Source of the DNA: Sphingobacteriaceae bacterium
GTDB taxonomy: Bacteria > Bacteroidota > Bacteroidia > B-17B0 > Aurantibacillaceae
Direction: 5' to 3'
DNA: 46,735 bases
Assembly: GCA_016715905.1 (NCBI GenBank)
Contig: JADJXI010000001.1
Location: 1-46,735 of the forward strand
Shown: positions 28,433 to 38,607 of the stretch, piece by piece
How positions within the stretch are numbered: position 1 is the first letter of the stretch
Layout of the letters: every line of letters starts with the position of its first letter
Notes under the pieces: model-generated
Told to the model about the DNA's origin: nothing
The model's input: only the letters and a program-made list of their open reading frames with translations
Databases searched by the model: none
Translations under genes and position numbers: made by a program

Positions 28433-30321
28433 TCAAAACCATGTTTTATTCCAGAGCGCAAAATTTAAAAGTGACCATGTTTTACTCGCATCACTATTCT
28501 CACTTAACGAACGCTGAATAAATTCTTGATTAAATAGATGAGGTAATTTCCGGGTTTCGGACGTTATAATTCTTTCAGCAAACAATTTAAGCTTTGGTGT
28601 AAACATTTTAGCTGTAGAATCGCAAAATCCCATTTTCTTACGATAGATTATTTCTGGTGGTAATATTTTTTCGGCGGTTCTTTTTAAAATATACTTATGA
28701 ATTCCATTATTAATTTTTAATTCAATGGGAATATTGAATGCAAGTTCTACAATCCGATAATCTAAAAATGGAACTCGTGGTTCAATAGAATTTGCCATAC
28801 CAATTTTATCTACCCGTAAAAGCAATAGTTCGGGCAAACGATGCTTTAATTCAATGTATAATATTTTATGTGAAATATCTAACTGCTTTCCATTGCTCAA
28901 ACTATAGAATTTATCGTAATGGTTTTTAAAATCCCGTAAGTATCTAAACCACTAAATTCGGTGGTTTGGAATAATTTTTTTTTGGCTTTTTCACCAAATA
29001 CATGTGCAAGTGTCCAATAAAATTCTCTCCCTTCAGCAGCATTATAAATGTTATCTGGCCGACCTGGATCTAATAAATATGCTAAAGAAGTAAGCGGTTT
29101 CTTAACAATTGCCGGCAATGAAGAAAATCTATTCAGTTTTGTGTAGTACCTATATATTAAATCATCTAATCCTTCATATCCCAAAAACAATTCATCACTG
29201 CCCTCTCCAACCTGTACCACAATAGTTTTGTTATCTCTTGTTAATTTCGAGAGATGATTCAACGCAACAAAATCTTGAGTTGTAAGTGGTTCATCCAAAA
29301 TCGAATAATTATTTAAAAAATATTCTTCAAAATTTTCATCGCTTATTGTTCTTGTAAAATGATTTGAATTAAACTTTTTAGCAACAATATGTGCATAGTT
29401 TTGCTCAGAATAAGGATTGTCACCGATTACATCAATCGAGTATGTGTCCACACTTTTCCCTGTTTGCTCAGTCATTAAAGCTGTAATTAAACTCGAATCA
29501 AGACCACCACTTAGAAATGCGCCGTACGGAACATCTGACATGGTTCTAAGCTTCACAGAATCTCTTAATATGTCTATCAGATATTCCGAATATTCATCTT
29601 CAGATTTTAGCACAGGCTGCTTTGACGTGTTCCATAGAGGATTCCACCATTCAATTATTTGTGGTTTATTGTTATTGGTTATCTTTAAATAATGACCGGC
29701 CGACACTTTAAATATATTCTTAAATAAAGTATACGGAGCAGGCGTTGAACCGAACGAAAAATAATGATATAATCCTTCCTCCGAAATTTGCTTTACTACA
29801 TCAGGATGCTTAAAAAACGCTTTAATTTCTGATGCGAATAAAAGACTCTTTCCCGTTTCGACATAATAAAGTGGTTTGATCCCAACTCTATCACGAATAA
29901 GATATAAACATTTTTGTCGATCATCCCAAAGACCAATAGCGAACATTCCGTTAAATTTATTCAGGCAAGCTATTCCCCACTCTTGATATGCGTAGATAAT
30001 AGTCTCCGTGTCAGTACCAGAGTGATACTTGTAGCCAAGATTTTCCAGCTCCTTCCTTATTTCAAGATGATTGTATATTTCCCCATTAAAAGTAATCCAT
30101 ATAGTCTGCTCAGTGTTTGACATCGGCTGCCTGCCGGCATCGCTTAGATCTATAATACTAAGTCTCCTATGGCCAAATCCAACTTTACTATCATCAGAAA
30201 TCCATGAACCAAATCCATCTGGACCTCGATGAATCATTGTATCACGCATTTCGCTTAGCTGATGCTTAAGTTTTTCTTTATTCTGAGGTTCTTTATTTAC
30301 TATACCAACAATTCCACACAT
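28433..30321 (-). CDS. asnB: Asparagine synthase, glutamine-hydrolysing (one frameshift)
   Basis: MCGIVGIVNKE gives the N-terminal nucleophile Cys2 of the glutaminase domain; HRGPDGFGSWISDD and GHRRLSIIDLSDAGRQP follow. The synthase domain has the pyrophosphate loop SGGLDSSLI and ends EPRVPFLDYRIVELAFNIP. The frame breaks at 28923-28930 in a TTTTAAAAA run: one added base joins YGILK to NHYDKFYSLSNGKQLDISHK. Corrected length is about 629 residues, normal. Enzymes of this type in polysaccharide loci may amidate a sugar carboxylate instead of making free asparagine. Here it lies between a lyase gene and three GT2 genes. Confidence 0.88.
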
Positions 30322-30349
30322 TGATTTTCAGATTTATTTATTTTGAAAA

Positions 30350-31279
30350 TTATAAGCCAATTGATACCGGATAAGTTTTATTTTTGCCATTTATCAAACC
30401 CTCAAATTTAGAGTAAATTCTATCATAAATTATTGAAGGAAGCAGACTTTTAATTTTATAACTAAGCAGTAATGCAAGTCTATTCAATCGGAAATGCTCT
30501 TTGGCAAGTTGTTTGTAGTAAAGGTTAAAGTTTTCATAGTGTTCCTGTTCTATATATTTTTTGCACAAATGAATTAACCAGGCATTCTTTTCATACCAGC
30601 CCATTTTATCAGAATGAAGCTCCAATAATCTCAGAATTCCTTGAATCATCTTCTCATTATCTTTAGTAAGCGATACCTGGGATTCCCTAACTTTTACTAC
30701 CGGAACTGTACTAAAAAAAATTTGAGCGTTTCCTTTTAACCTAAAAAATAATTCTACTTCCTCAAGATTTGGCTGTGATGTGTCGAACAGCCCAGCCTCT
30801 AGCAATAAATCGCGTTTAACAAGCCATCTTACAGTATACCCAACTGAATTCGTTTTAAGCAAATAATCATAAATCTTTATCGTTTGTCCGGTTTTTGAAA
30901 ATACAGAAAAACTCGATATAATAAAGTTGAACTTGAAACCGCTCTCTATGATGGGTTTCATTTGCTCTTCAATTCTAAATAATTCACAAATATCATCGTC
31001 GTCCATAAAAGCAATATAATCACCTTTTGCTATTCTAATTCCTAAATTTCGAGCAGCACTTACACCCTTTCCATCATTATTTATGAATCTAAAAAAACCA
31101 TAATTACTCTGATATTCTTCTAATATATTTAAAGTGTCATCAGTCGAATGATCATTCACAACTATCACCTCAATATTCTTATAAGTCTGACTGACTACAC
31201 TCTGCAGACATTCTTTCAGAATATTTGCTCTATTATGAGTAGGTATAATAAAAGATACCAGAGGTGAATTGTTATTCAT
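30350..31279 (-). CDS. Glycosyltransferase family 2
   Basis: Intact 309-residue GT-A enzyme. VSFIIPTHNRANILKECLQS is the N-terminal strand, VNDHSTDDTLNIL and VSAARNLGIRIAKGDYIAFM the nucleotide-binding part, with MDDDDICELFR as the DXD metal motif; EVELFFRLKGNAQIFF gives the late Glu region. No membrane helix is seen, so it acts in the cytoplasm. The C-terminal 90 residues are helical. It is related to, but clearly distinct from, the two GT2 genes upstream. Confidence 0.9.
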   Translation of the reverse strand: MNNNSPLVSFIIPTHNRANILKECLQSVVSQTYKNIEVIVVNDHSTDDTLNILEEYQSNYGFFRFINNDGKGVSAARNLGIRIAKGDYIAFMDDDDICELFRIEEQMKPIIESGFKFNFIISSFSVFSKTGQTIKIYDYLLKTNSVGYTVRWLVKRDLLLEAGLFDTSQPNLEEVELFFRLKGNAQIFFSTVPVVKVRESQVSLTKDNEKMIQGILRLLELHSDKMGWYEKNAWLIHLCKKYIEQEHYENFNLYYKQLAKEHFRLNRLALLLSYKIKSLLPSIIYDRIYSKFEGLINGKNKTYPVSIGL

Positions 31280-31320
31280 AATTTTTTACGAATTCTACAT
31301 TGAATGTACATTATGATATT

Positions 31321-32270
31321 TCATTTATTCTGAGGAATAAATTCACCTTCTTTATTCGGATGTGGAATCCCTTTAGAATATTTCTTATGATACAAATACT
31401 TTAGCAATGAAGGTGCTAACGTTATTGAAATATACTGAAGCAACGTCTTGACATTCATGCCATGTGAGAAAGACTTTTTAAGATAATTTTTTGCAATTGC
31501 AATATTTCCAATTAAGATGTAATAATTAGCAATTTCCTTACAAATCTCAAATAATAATTCAGTACTCAGATAATTTTTATGTTTTTTATATAAAATTTCC
31601 TTTGCAGCAATATAATTTTTTGCATTCTCAGTTAACTGATTGTGATTTCGAGTGACTCTGACCAAAGGCTCGTCAATAAATCTGTAATTATAATTTTTCG
31701 AAACTCTAATTGCAAGTTCGGTATCTTCCATTGCAAAAGACTTTCATCAAAATAACCGACTTCATTCAAAACACTTTTTTTTATGAGCACAGTTACATTT
31801 GCCGGGGTCAGGAAATACGTTCCATGGGTAAATGTCTTCCGGAAATCAACTGCATTAATATTATCCTTGGCAATTAATTTACCTGAGCTTGAATCAACAA
31901 ATTCCATTTTACAGTAAACTGCCGCAACATCTGAATTTGATTTTATTAGAATTTGAACCTGTTTCGCAAGCTTATCAATATGCCATTCATCATCTGAATC
32001 CTGAAATGCAATCAACTCCCCGTCAGATATTTCTATTCCCTTATTTCTTGATTGCGATGGGCCGAGGTTTACCTCATTTCCAATATATTTTAATCTATCA
32101 TCTTTAACTTCTGATATTTTTTGAGCTGTTCTATCCGTAGATGCATCATCAACTACAATCAATTCTAAGTTTTTGTAAGTCTGTTTCAGAACGCTATTTA
32201 TGGATCTTTGTATTAGATTCTCCCGGTTGAAAACCGGAATTATGACTGTAACTTTTGGATTCAAACTCAT
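31321..32270 (-). CDS. Glycosyltransferase family 2 (one frameshift), tandem paralogue
   Basis: KVTVIIPVFNRENLIQRSIN and VVDDASTDRTAQKI open the GT-A fold; GELIAFQDSDDEWHIDKL holds the DXD-type motif. The frame breaks in a short A-run at 31735-31738: one added base gives GYFDESLFAMEDTELAIRVS, the expected join. Corrected length is about 316 residues. The C-terminal tail (YHKKYSKGIPHPNKEGE) matches the tail of the next GT2 upstream (YNKKYKNGIPHPTQQGK), and the whole proteins align, so the pair looks like a tandem duplication. Confidence 0.85.
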
Positions 32271-32325
32271 TTATTTAGCAGACTGCAATTAAGTTCTTAT
32301 TGAATGTATTAAGATGTTTATCCGC

Positions 32326-33279
32326 TCAAAAATCCTTACTGTTATCTTCAACCACTTTACCTTGCTGGGTCGGATGAGGAATTCCATTTTTATATTTTTT
32401 ATTATAGGTATATTTTAATAGAAAAGGAGCTATTATAATTGCACTATACTGAGCAAGGGTTTTGAGTTCGAGTTTATGTTCAAGAGATTTTTTTATATAC
32501 CCTTTTGCTTTTTTGTAATCCCCCTTCAGAATCCAATAATTAGCAAGAACTTTATATAACCCAAATAATATTTTATTACTTAGGAAATCTTTGTGTTTCT
32601 CGCAAATAATTTCATATGCAGAGAGATAATTTGCTGAGTTTCCCATAAGCGAGTCATGATTCCTTGCTACCTTAATCAATGGTTCTTTAACAAATGCATA
32701 ATCATACTTCTTGGAAACTCTAATGGCCAATTCAGTATCTTCAGCAGCTCTAAGTCGTTCATCAAAATAACCGACCCTCATTTAAAACACTTTTTTAATT
32801 AGTACAGTTTGTGTGGCTGGAGTTTGAAGAAATCCTTCTGTATAAGATTTCCTGAAATTAATTTCAGTTAATTCAGTCCCAGTCTTTTCACCAGTAGTAA
32901 TATCATAAAAATCCTGTCCGCAGTAAACAGCGGCAACTTGGGGCGGAGATGCAAGAAGAAGATTAACTTGCTTCTCAAGCTTATTATCATACCATACATC
33001 GTCAGAATCCTGAAAGGCTATAAGCTCACCCGTGGAAATCTCAATAGCCATGTTTCTTGCTTTGGAGACACCCATCCTCTGCCTGTTCTTTATATAAATT
33101 AATCTATTATCCTTAATTTCGTTTACTTTGTCTTCGGTATTATCATCTGAATCATCTACAATTATAAGCTCAATATTCTTATAAGACTGATTAAGTACGC
33201 TCCAGATAGATTTTTGGATTAAATGCTCACGATTATACGTAGGGATGATTACTGAGACTTTTGGATGCGAATGGTTCAT
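32326..33279 (-). CDS. Glycosyltransferase family 2 (two compensating frameshifts), tandem paralogue
   Basis: KVSVIIPTYNREHLIQKSIW, LIIVDDSDDNTEDKV and GELIAFQDSDDVWYDNKLEK define the GT-A domain. The frame fails near 32775-32796 within an A-run and a G-run: adding one A and removing one G gives VLIKKSVLNEVGYFDERLRA, which matches the paralogue downstream. The second frame ends PHPTQQGKVVEDNSKDF. Corrected length is about 317 residues. It is the upstream member of a tandem pair and starts 24 bases after the stop of the GT-C gene. Confidence 0.85.
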
Positions 33280-33302
33280 TTAAATGTTATTATTTCTTAG
33301 GA

Positions 33303-35387
33303 CTATTTCTCAGTTAAATTTTTAGTACCGGGAATTTTATAAAGTAATGTCTTCCCGTCAATACTTTTATTATATAAAAACTTCTGATACTTAATTAACA
33401 TTGAGTCCAATTCTTTCACTCTCCACATGGTGTTTAATAATAACCAAACTCGCTGTTCACTCGTATCAATTAAGGTATTCAAATCCGAATAGCAATATAA
33501 TAGCTTTGCGTTTGTCCATCTTTCCTTTGTGCCATTAGATACTGATTCTCCTGAGAATTCGATTCCTCGGTAATCGCGAAAAATATAATCTAATCTTTTT
33601 AAATAATACTCGCTGGGCTGCTCATTGGTTATGATGATGTCGCTTTCACTCGATTCATTATCTACCAAATCTGCAGGGGTTTCACTATCCCACCTTGGAT
33701 AGTAATGTATAACCATCGGGAGATTTTGATTCGTTCTGAAATTTATTTCTTTGGAATCAATGTATACAAGATGCTTTAATTCAAAATCTTCAGAAACAAT
33801 GAGTATGGGGACTACTGCAAAACTGAAAACCACTGTATTTATATATTTTCTTTTAAGAAAAACCCCAATAATAATTTTAAGACCTAATAAGGCCAAAAGC
33901 ATAATCAATGGGTACAAAAAGAAAAAATAACGCGTATCGAAATAATTTAGATTTAATATGTTTTGCATCAACACAAGAACCAGTAAAAGAAAAAGAAGGA
34001 ATCTAATTTTTAGCGTATGGCCGACGTAATAATTTTTAATAACGTAGAGGAATAAAGCTCCAATTAAAATTATGTAAATGGCAGTTGCGAACGGAATGGT
34101 TTCGCGGAAAAGCACAAAAGTTTCATAAAAATAAGGGTAGTTAAGTGAATCCTTGAAAACTAATTTCAAACCGTAAAGCACTCCTGATATTTGTTCATGG
34201 GGATAAAATTGATGCCATGTATTAGTCTTGAGTACAAATACGACCCAGAAAAACAGATTAATAATACTTGCAAGAATTAAATATCTACTAGCCCTAGAAG
34301 GAAAAAACTGCCAACCCCCACCTTCGATTTTCTTTCCGACAATTTTTAAATTATTTAATTCTAACCAACCAAGCATTAAGAATATTAATATAGAAACAAT
34401 AAACAATCCCAGTAGATTAAGAAAAGATAAAGTCAGCAATAAACCAGAAGCTGTTAAGAATTGGATAGACTTAGACAGGTTTAATATTTTATAAAAGATA
34501 AAAAGATTAATGAATAAAAGAAATACTGTCAGGAAAAGCCATGTTGAGCTTGATAATGCACTTTGAATTAGCAGATTTGGCGTTCTAAGTATCTCAGTTG
34601 ATTTTAGTGATTTCTGATAATCTATAACATCCGGCGGCAAAATATTATGCTGGAATAAAGTTCGGAAATTGAATGTGAGAAATATATAAGCAAAAATAAA
34701 AATTATTAAACACACAAAGATCTTTGACAAATACTGCTTATGATATTGAATTGAAAACGGACTAAAAGTCTGCTTCTCTCTATCCCAAAAGATCGGGAGG
34801 AAATTTAAAATAACTAAGAATATTGAGCCCTCATAAACGAAAATGCTGAAAAAACTAAGTATCCACAGCCACTTGAATGCCTTGTCATTAAATTCGAAAA
34901 TGTATTTATAGAGGAAATATATGTACCAGACAAAAATAGTCTGAAACATTGTATACATTCTTGCGAAACGTGCAAACTCAGTTTCCCACACAGAAAAACA
35001 AAAAACAAAAACCAGAGCTGCGGCTAATGCCCGGCTCGATACTTTTTTTCCCAATAAATATATCCCCGGAATAGCTAAGAGATTTGCAAGAACAGGAATT
35101 ATTCTTGATGCAAATTCGGCTTTTAATCCTATCAAAATAAGCAGTGCCGTCAAATATTGCTGCGGCAGTGCCCTCACATAATAACCTCCTGCATCCCATT
35201 GAGGCAAGCCATATTTCATGATATTTTCAGAAGATTTTACAATATAATATTCATCGACAGCAAGAGGCCAGGTACCAAGTCCCTTTAACCTGATGATGAT
35301 ACCAGCAATTATTGAAATAATCAAAAATATATAGAAATATAAATCACGCTTTTCTTTTATTCTAAGGGATGAAAGATTAAAATTCAT
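33303..35387 (-). CDS. Multi-pass GT-C glycosyltransferase (PMT/ArnT-like)
   Basis: Intact 694-residue membrane protein with roughly a dozen hydrophobic segments. After the first helix comes GTWPLAVDEYYIVKSSENIM, the acidic D-E motif of GT-C enzymes that use polyprenyl-phosphate sugars. EFARFARMYTMFQTIFVWYI resembles the family's second conserved loop. The last 160 residues are a soluble domain on the periplasmic side by topology. Likely role: adding a sugar from a lipid carrier to the polymer, lipid or protein after export. It lies between the flippase gene and the GT2 genes. Confidence 0.82.
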   Translation of the reverse strand: MNFNLSSLRIKEKRDLYFYIFLIISIIAGIIIRLKGLGTWPLAVDEYYIVKSSENIMKYGLPQWDAGGYYVRALPQQYLTALLILIGLKAEFASRIIPVLANLLAIPGIYLLGKKVSSRALAAALVFVFCFSVWETEFARFARMYTMFQTIFVWYIYFLYKYIFEFNDKAFKWLWILSFFSIFVYEGSIFLVILNFLPIFWDREKQTFSPFSIQYHKQYLSKIFVCLIIFIFAYIFLTFNFRTLFQHNILPPDVIDYQKSLKSTEILRTPNLLIQSALSSSTWLFLTVFLLFINLFIFYKILNLSKSIQFLTASGLLLTLSFLNLLGLFIVSILIFLMLGWLELNNLKIVGKKIEGGGWQFFPSRASRYLILASIINLFFWVVFVLKTNTWHQFYPHEQISGVLYGLKLVFKDSLNYPYFYETFVLFRETIPFATAIYIILIGALFLYVIKNYYVGHTLKIRFLLFLLLVLVLMQNILNLNYFDTRYFFFLYPLIMLLALLGLKIIIGVFLKRKYINTVVFSFAVVPILIVSEDFELKHLVYIDSKEINFRTNQNLPMVIHYYPRWDSETPADLVDNESSESDIIITNEQPSEYYLKRLDYIFRDYRGIEFSGESVSNGTKERWTNAKLLYCYSDLNTLIDTSEQRVWLLLNTMWRVKELDSMLIKYQKFLYNKSIDGKTLLYKIPGTKNLTEK

Positions 35388-35408
35388 AAGTCAAATATTA
35401 ATAAATTA

Positions 35409-37948
35409 TTATTTAGGTTTGAATTTACTTCGATATTTCATTTGAAATGTAAGTTTCAATTTATCTTCGCTCCAGAAAAGATATAATTTTTTAATTGAAA
35501 ATATAAGCGAATGAAAATAGTATTTAGAGTAAGAAATGAATTTGGAAGTATGAAATATTAATGCTGCTATTCTTTTAGGATAAATGTGTATAGTACTTTG
35601 AATAATTAAAAACCTAGCATCTGACTTACGCAATACTGACCTTATACTTCTTTTCCTATCTCCACCAAAATCTTCTTTAGTCCAAAAACCGTGGTATAAA
35701 ATGGAATTTGAAAAAGAATATGTTTTATGAATAAGATCTTTTTCAGTTAAGTATAACCAGTACAACGTATATTCAGTCCAAGGAATAGATGATGAAACCG
35801 ATAATAAAAATTCAGCTGATTCATTTACTAAATTTCTTGATGCAATTTCATTAAAAAGTTCAATACAAATATCTTTGTATAAAATTTCGGGTGTAACGCC
35901 AATCATCATTGCATTTTTTTCAATGGAAACATCGCTTTTAATATTTTTTTGCTTGCAAGCCACCAATCATAATGCTTTGATGCAGCTTCCTGCTGAAAAA
36001 TAGGTTTATCATTTGAGAACAGATCATTAAAAGAAGTTGGTTTGATAAGCACAACATCTGAATCCAACGTAATAAAATACCTTGTGTTAATAATCTTAGC
36101 CGCTACTAATTTTAGAATCTGCTGTTTGTGCCATCCTGACTCATCAGTTAAATCAGGGATTAATTCATCTTCAGTAACTATGCGAATAGAAAATCTGCAA
36201 ACCTTTCTACAACACTTTTCAACCAACTCTTTATCATCTGGCGGGACTATTATTAGAAATTGAAGTGTTTCTTTGTCTATCCAAAATTTTTCAAATGAAG
36301 GTAATAATAGCAATCTTACACGATCAAGGTCGGATGATACTGACTTAGTGTCAATTCTAATAGGTAATACCGCAGTTAATCGAGCTTTAGAGAATGATTG
36401 ATCTGATGCCGGAGTTAACACTTTTAATTCAACTGATTGCTCCTGATTAAATTTATAATAGAATTTTGTAAAAGGTATAGGTATGAATTTTCTATATTTT
36501 TCCAAAAGCCACTCAAACGTATCGCCCTTGATAGAAGCCGGCATAAACACTAGTGCTGAAAGGAACACAATCGCATTTATAAAAACAACAATAAGAAGTT
36601 TAATTTCGTTGTGATCACTATTTAAAAAAGTTTCAACTAGAAAAAATAGCAATAAATTAACGACCAACATTAGAACTAAGTTTGCCAAGCCAGGAACCAT
36701 GGCTTTGAAAAATTCCTTCCACGTGGAAGCTATGATTCTAATTGAAAGCCAGCTTTGTGCTGCGAATAACCATAAACTAGCAATGAGAATTGATAAAGCA
36801 ATCCCTTCAATTCCAAATTTAACGGCAAATAATGCACTGCCTCCTAATATTAGGAAATATATGAGCTGTTGAAAAGCTTCCACATAAACTTTACCAGTCG
36901 CCTGAGCCAAAGCACCGGAGTAAGGTAGAGAAGTCCTTAGAATACCTGCTAAACCCAATATCTGAAATGATGTTATCGCGCCTTCCCATTTTACACCGTA
37001 AAGCCCTTTTATAACGTATTCGGCAGTTACTATCATTGATATAAGTATTGGATACACAAAATATGAAACAGTCTTAATTGTTCTGAGATACGCCACTTTC
37101 AATTTTTGCGGATCATCTTGAACTGCAGCAAATGCAGGGAAGAGAACATTGTAAATTCCCCCCGTAATTTTTGTTAATGATTCCTTCATTAAATTAAGAG
37201 CTCTTGTGTATACACCCAACAAGTGAGAATTAAGTAATTTACCTATTATTAATAAATCCACATTAGAGGATGCATAAAAAATTAGATTGCTTAAACTAAT
37301 ACCGCCACCGAATCCAGCCAGATCTTTAAATTCTTGCTTTTTAATTAAAGGTTGGACATTTAGAGGTATTTTCAGCATAATGATTATAGCAGATATAACT
37401 GCAGATGCAATTCTGCCATACACTAGGCTCCACACACCAAAATCAAGAAAAGCCAGAGTTGAACTTATGAGACCATACCCGAGTACCATAGAGCTAAAAT
37501 CAATTTTTAGGATATATTTAAAATCAAGTTCCCTTCTAATTTGACCGTAGCTAACCGTAACAAATCCCTGAATAATAAATATAGATGATAGACTTCGTAT
37601 AATGGATACGAGCCTTTCCTCTTCATAAAATCCGGCGATATAAGGTGCTGAGAACCAAAATATAACATAGACAACGAAGCTTGAAATGACTGTGATGGTG
37701 GTTGCAACTCTTATATGCTCTTTCGTGAGATCTTTTATTCTTTGAACGGAAGATCCCATACCAAGTGTAACAAAAAGTTCTGCTAGCCCGATAAAAACAT
37801 AGGTCATTCCTAAAAGACCAAAATCTTGAGGGGCAAGCAGACGTGCCAGTATAATGCCTACAACGATGTTAATAACCGCCATCAGGTTATTACCAATAAA
37901 GCTCCAATTCAATCCGGAAATTGTTTTATCTGTAAGGGTTTTGGACAT
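35409..37948 (-). CDS. Wzx-type flippase fused to a DUF6492-like GT-A domain (one frameshift)
   Basis: Residues 1-460 are a MOP-superfamily lipopolysaccharide flippase: ISGLNWSFIGNNLMAVINI, LLAPQDFGLLGMTYVFIGLA, GVYTRALNLMKESL and many membrane helices. Without a stop or internal Met, a linker (KFNQEQSVELKVLTPASDQS) runs into LTAVLPIRIDTKS, SGWHKQQILKLVAAKIINTR, YFITLDSDVVLIKP and, after one shift in an A-run at 35936-35939, IGVTPEILYKDICIELFNEI and SSIPWTEYTLYWLYL. This second part resembles the DUF6492 family, with a GT-A-like DSD motif. Total about 846 residues. Flipping and transfer in one polypeptide is unusual. It is the first gene of the 24-kb run; start at ATG 37948. Confidence 0.82.
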
Positions 37949-38607
37949 TTAGGGAATTGTTGAATGATGAATTATGAGTGTTGAGTGTTTAATTCTGAAT
38001 GATGAATTATGAGTGTTGAATGCTGAATTACAGGGCGATGTTTTATTGGATCAAAAAATCCGGGCACAGCTTCGCCACATCAGTCACATGAGAGAAAATT
38101 TTTTGTCCCTTATTTGAATTGACAGCTTAGTTGATTACTCAATTAGTTTTAACTGACTTTGGAAAAGTCGTAATGGATTCGACATCGTAATTCAAAAGAA
38201 GATTTTTCCATTTTTATTAATAATGTTTTTGGAGGATATTCAGTACAAAAATTTTGCATAGAAGACCTTTATAAACACTATTTCATTCGCCCTAAATATC
38301 ACAAATATTATGCCTCAAAAAAATGCATTATGAAGAAATTTGAATAAAAAGGACTAAAAATGAAGCTCATAAAGTACCAAAATGATAAATTTTACCGGAT
38401 CATGAGGTTACGTAATAGGTATTACAATAAAGGGGGATGGAATCTTTAATATTATTATTATATTTGTTCAAGCAGCCAAAGAACAAGTAAAAAAGTCAGG
38501 TAAATTTAACGATAATTTATTGAGACATAACTAATAAATAAAATGGATGAAATAAGACAAATGGCATATGGTTTGAACTTTTTAGTCCGCCCAAAGCGGA
38601 GCAAAAT
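37949..38607. other. Divergent intergenic region
   Basis: About 660 bases between the minus-strand flippase gene and the plus-strand beta-helix gene. It must carry the promoter of the long polysaccharide run and that of the secreted protein. It holds the tandem repeat at 37961-38022. On the plus strand TATATTTG at 38459-38466 fits the Bacteroidota -7 form TAnnTTTG, but no clear -33 element is seen. A small hairpin (TCCGC-ccaaa-GCGGA, 38586-38600) includes part of the ribosome site of the next gene. No coding sequence is convincing. Confidence 0.5.
37961..38022. repeat. Two copies of a 27-bp direct repeat
   Basis: TGAATGATGAATTATGAGTG followed by TTGAGTG (37961-37987) recurs at 37996-38022 with one change (TTGAATG). 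The period is 35 bases, and shorter partial units (TGAATGCTGAATTA) follow. It lies 12 bases upstream of the flippase ATG on the minus strand, in its leader. Simple repeats of this kind are common between genes in AT-rich genomes and can change by slippage. Confidence 0.75.

Noticed and set aside
28433..28900. A separate 155-codon gene downstream of asparagine synthase
   Set aside because: Its sequence is the C-terminal part of the synthase domain, and a one-base repair in an A-run joins it to the main frame.
34814..35199. Two minus-strand frames of 64 and 73 codons within the GT-C gene
   Set aside because: They are alternative frames of a long intact membrane-protein gene and have no motif or ribosome site.
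13627..37948. An exosortase/PEP-CTERM-type exopolysaccharide locus, suggested by the asparagine synthase, deacetylase and glycosyltransferase mix
   Set aside because: No exosortase, PrsK/PrsR-like regulator or PEP-CTERM protein is present in the window.
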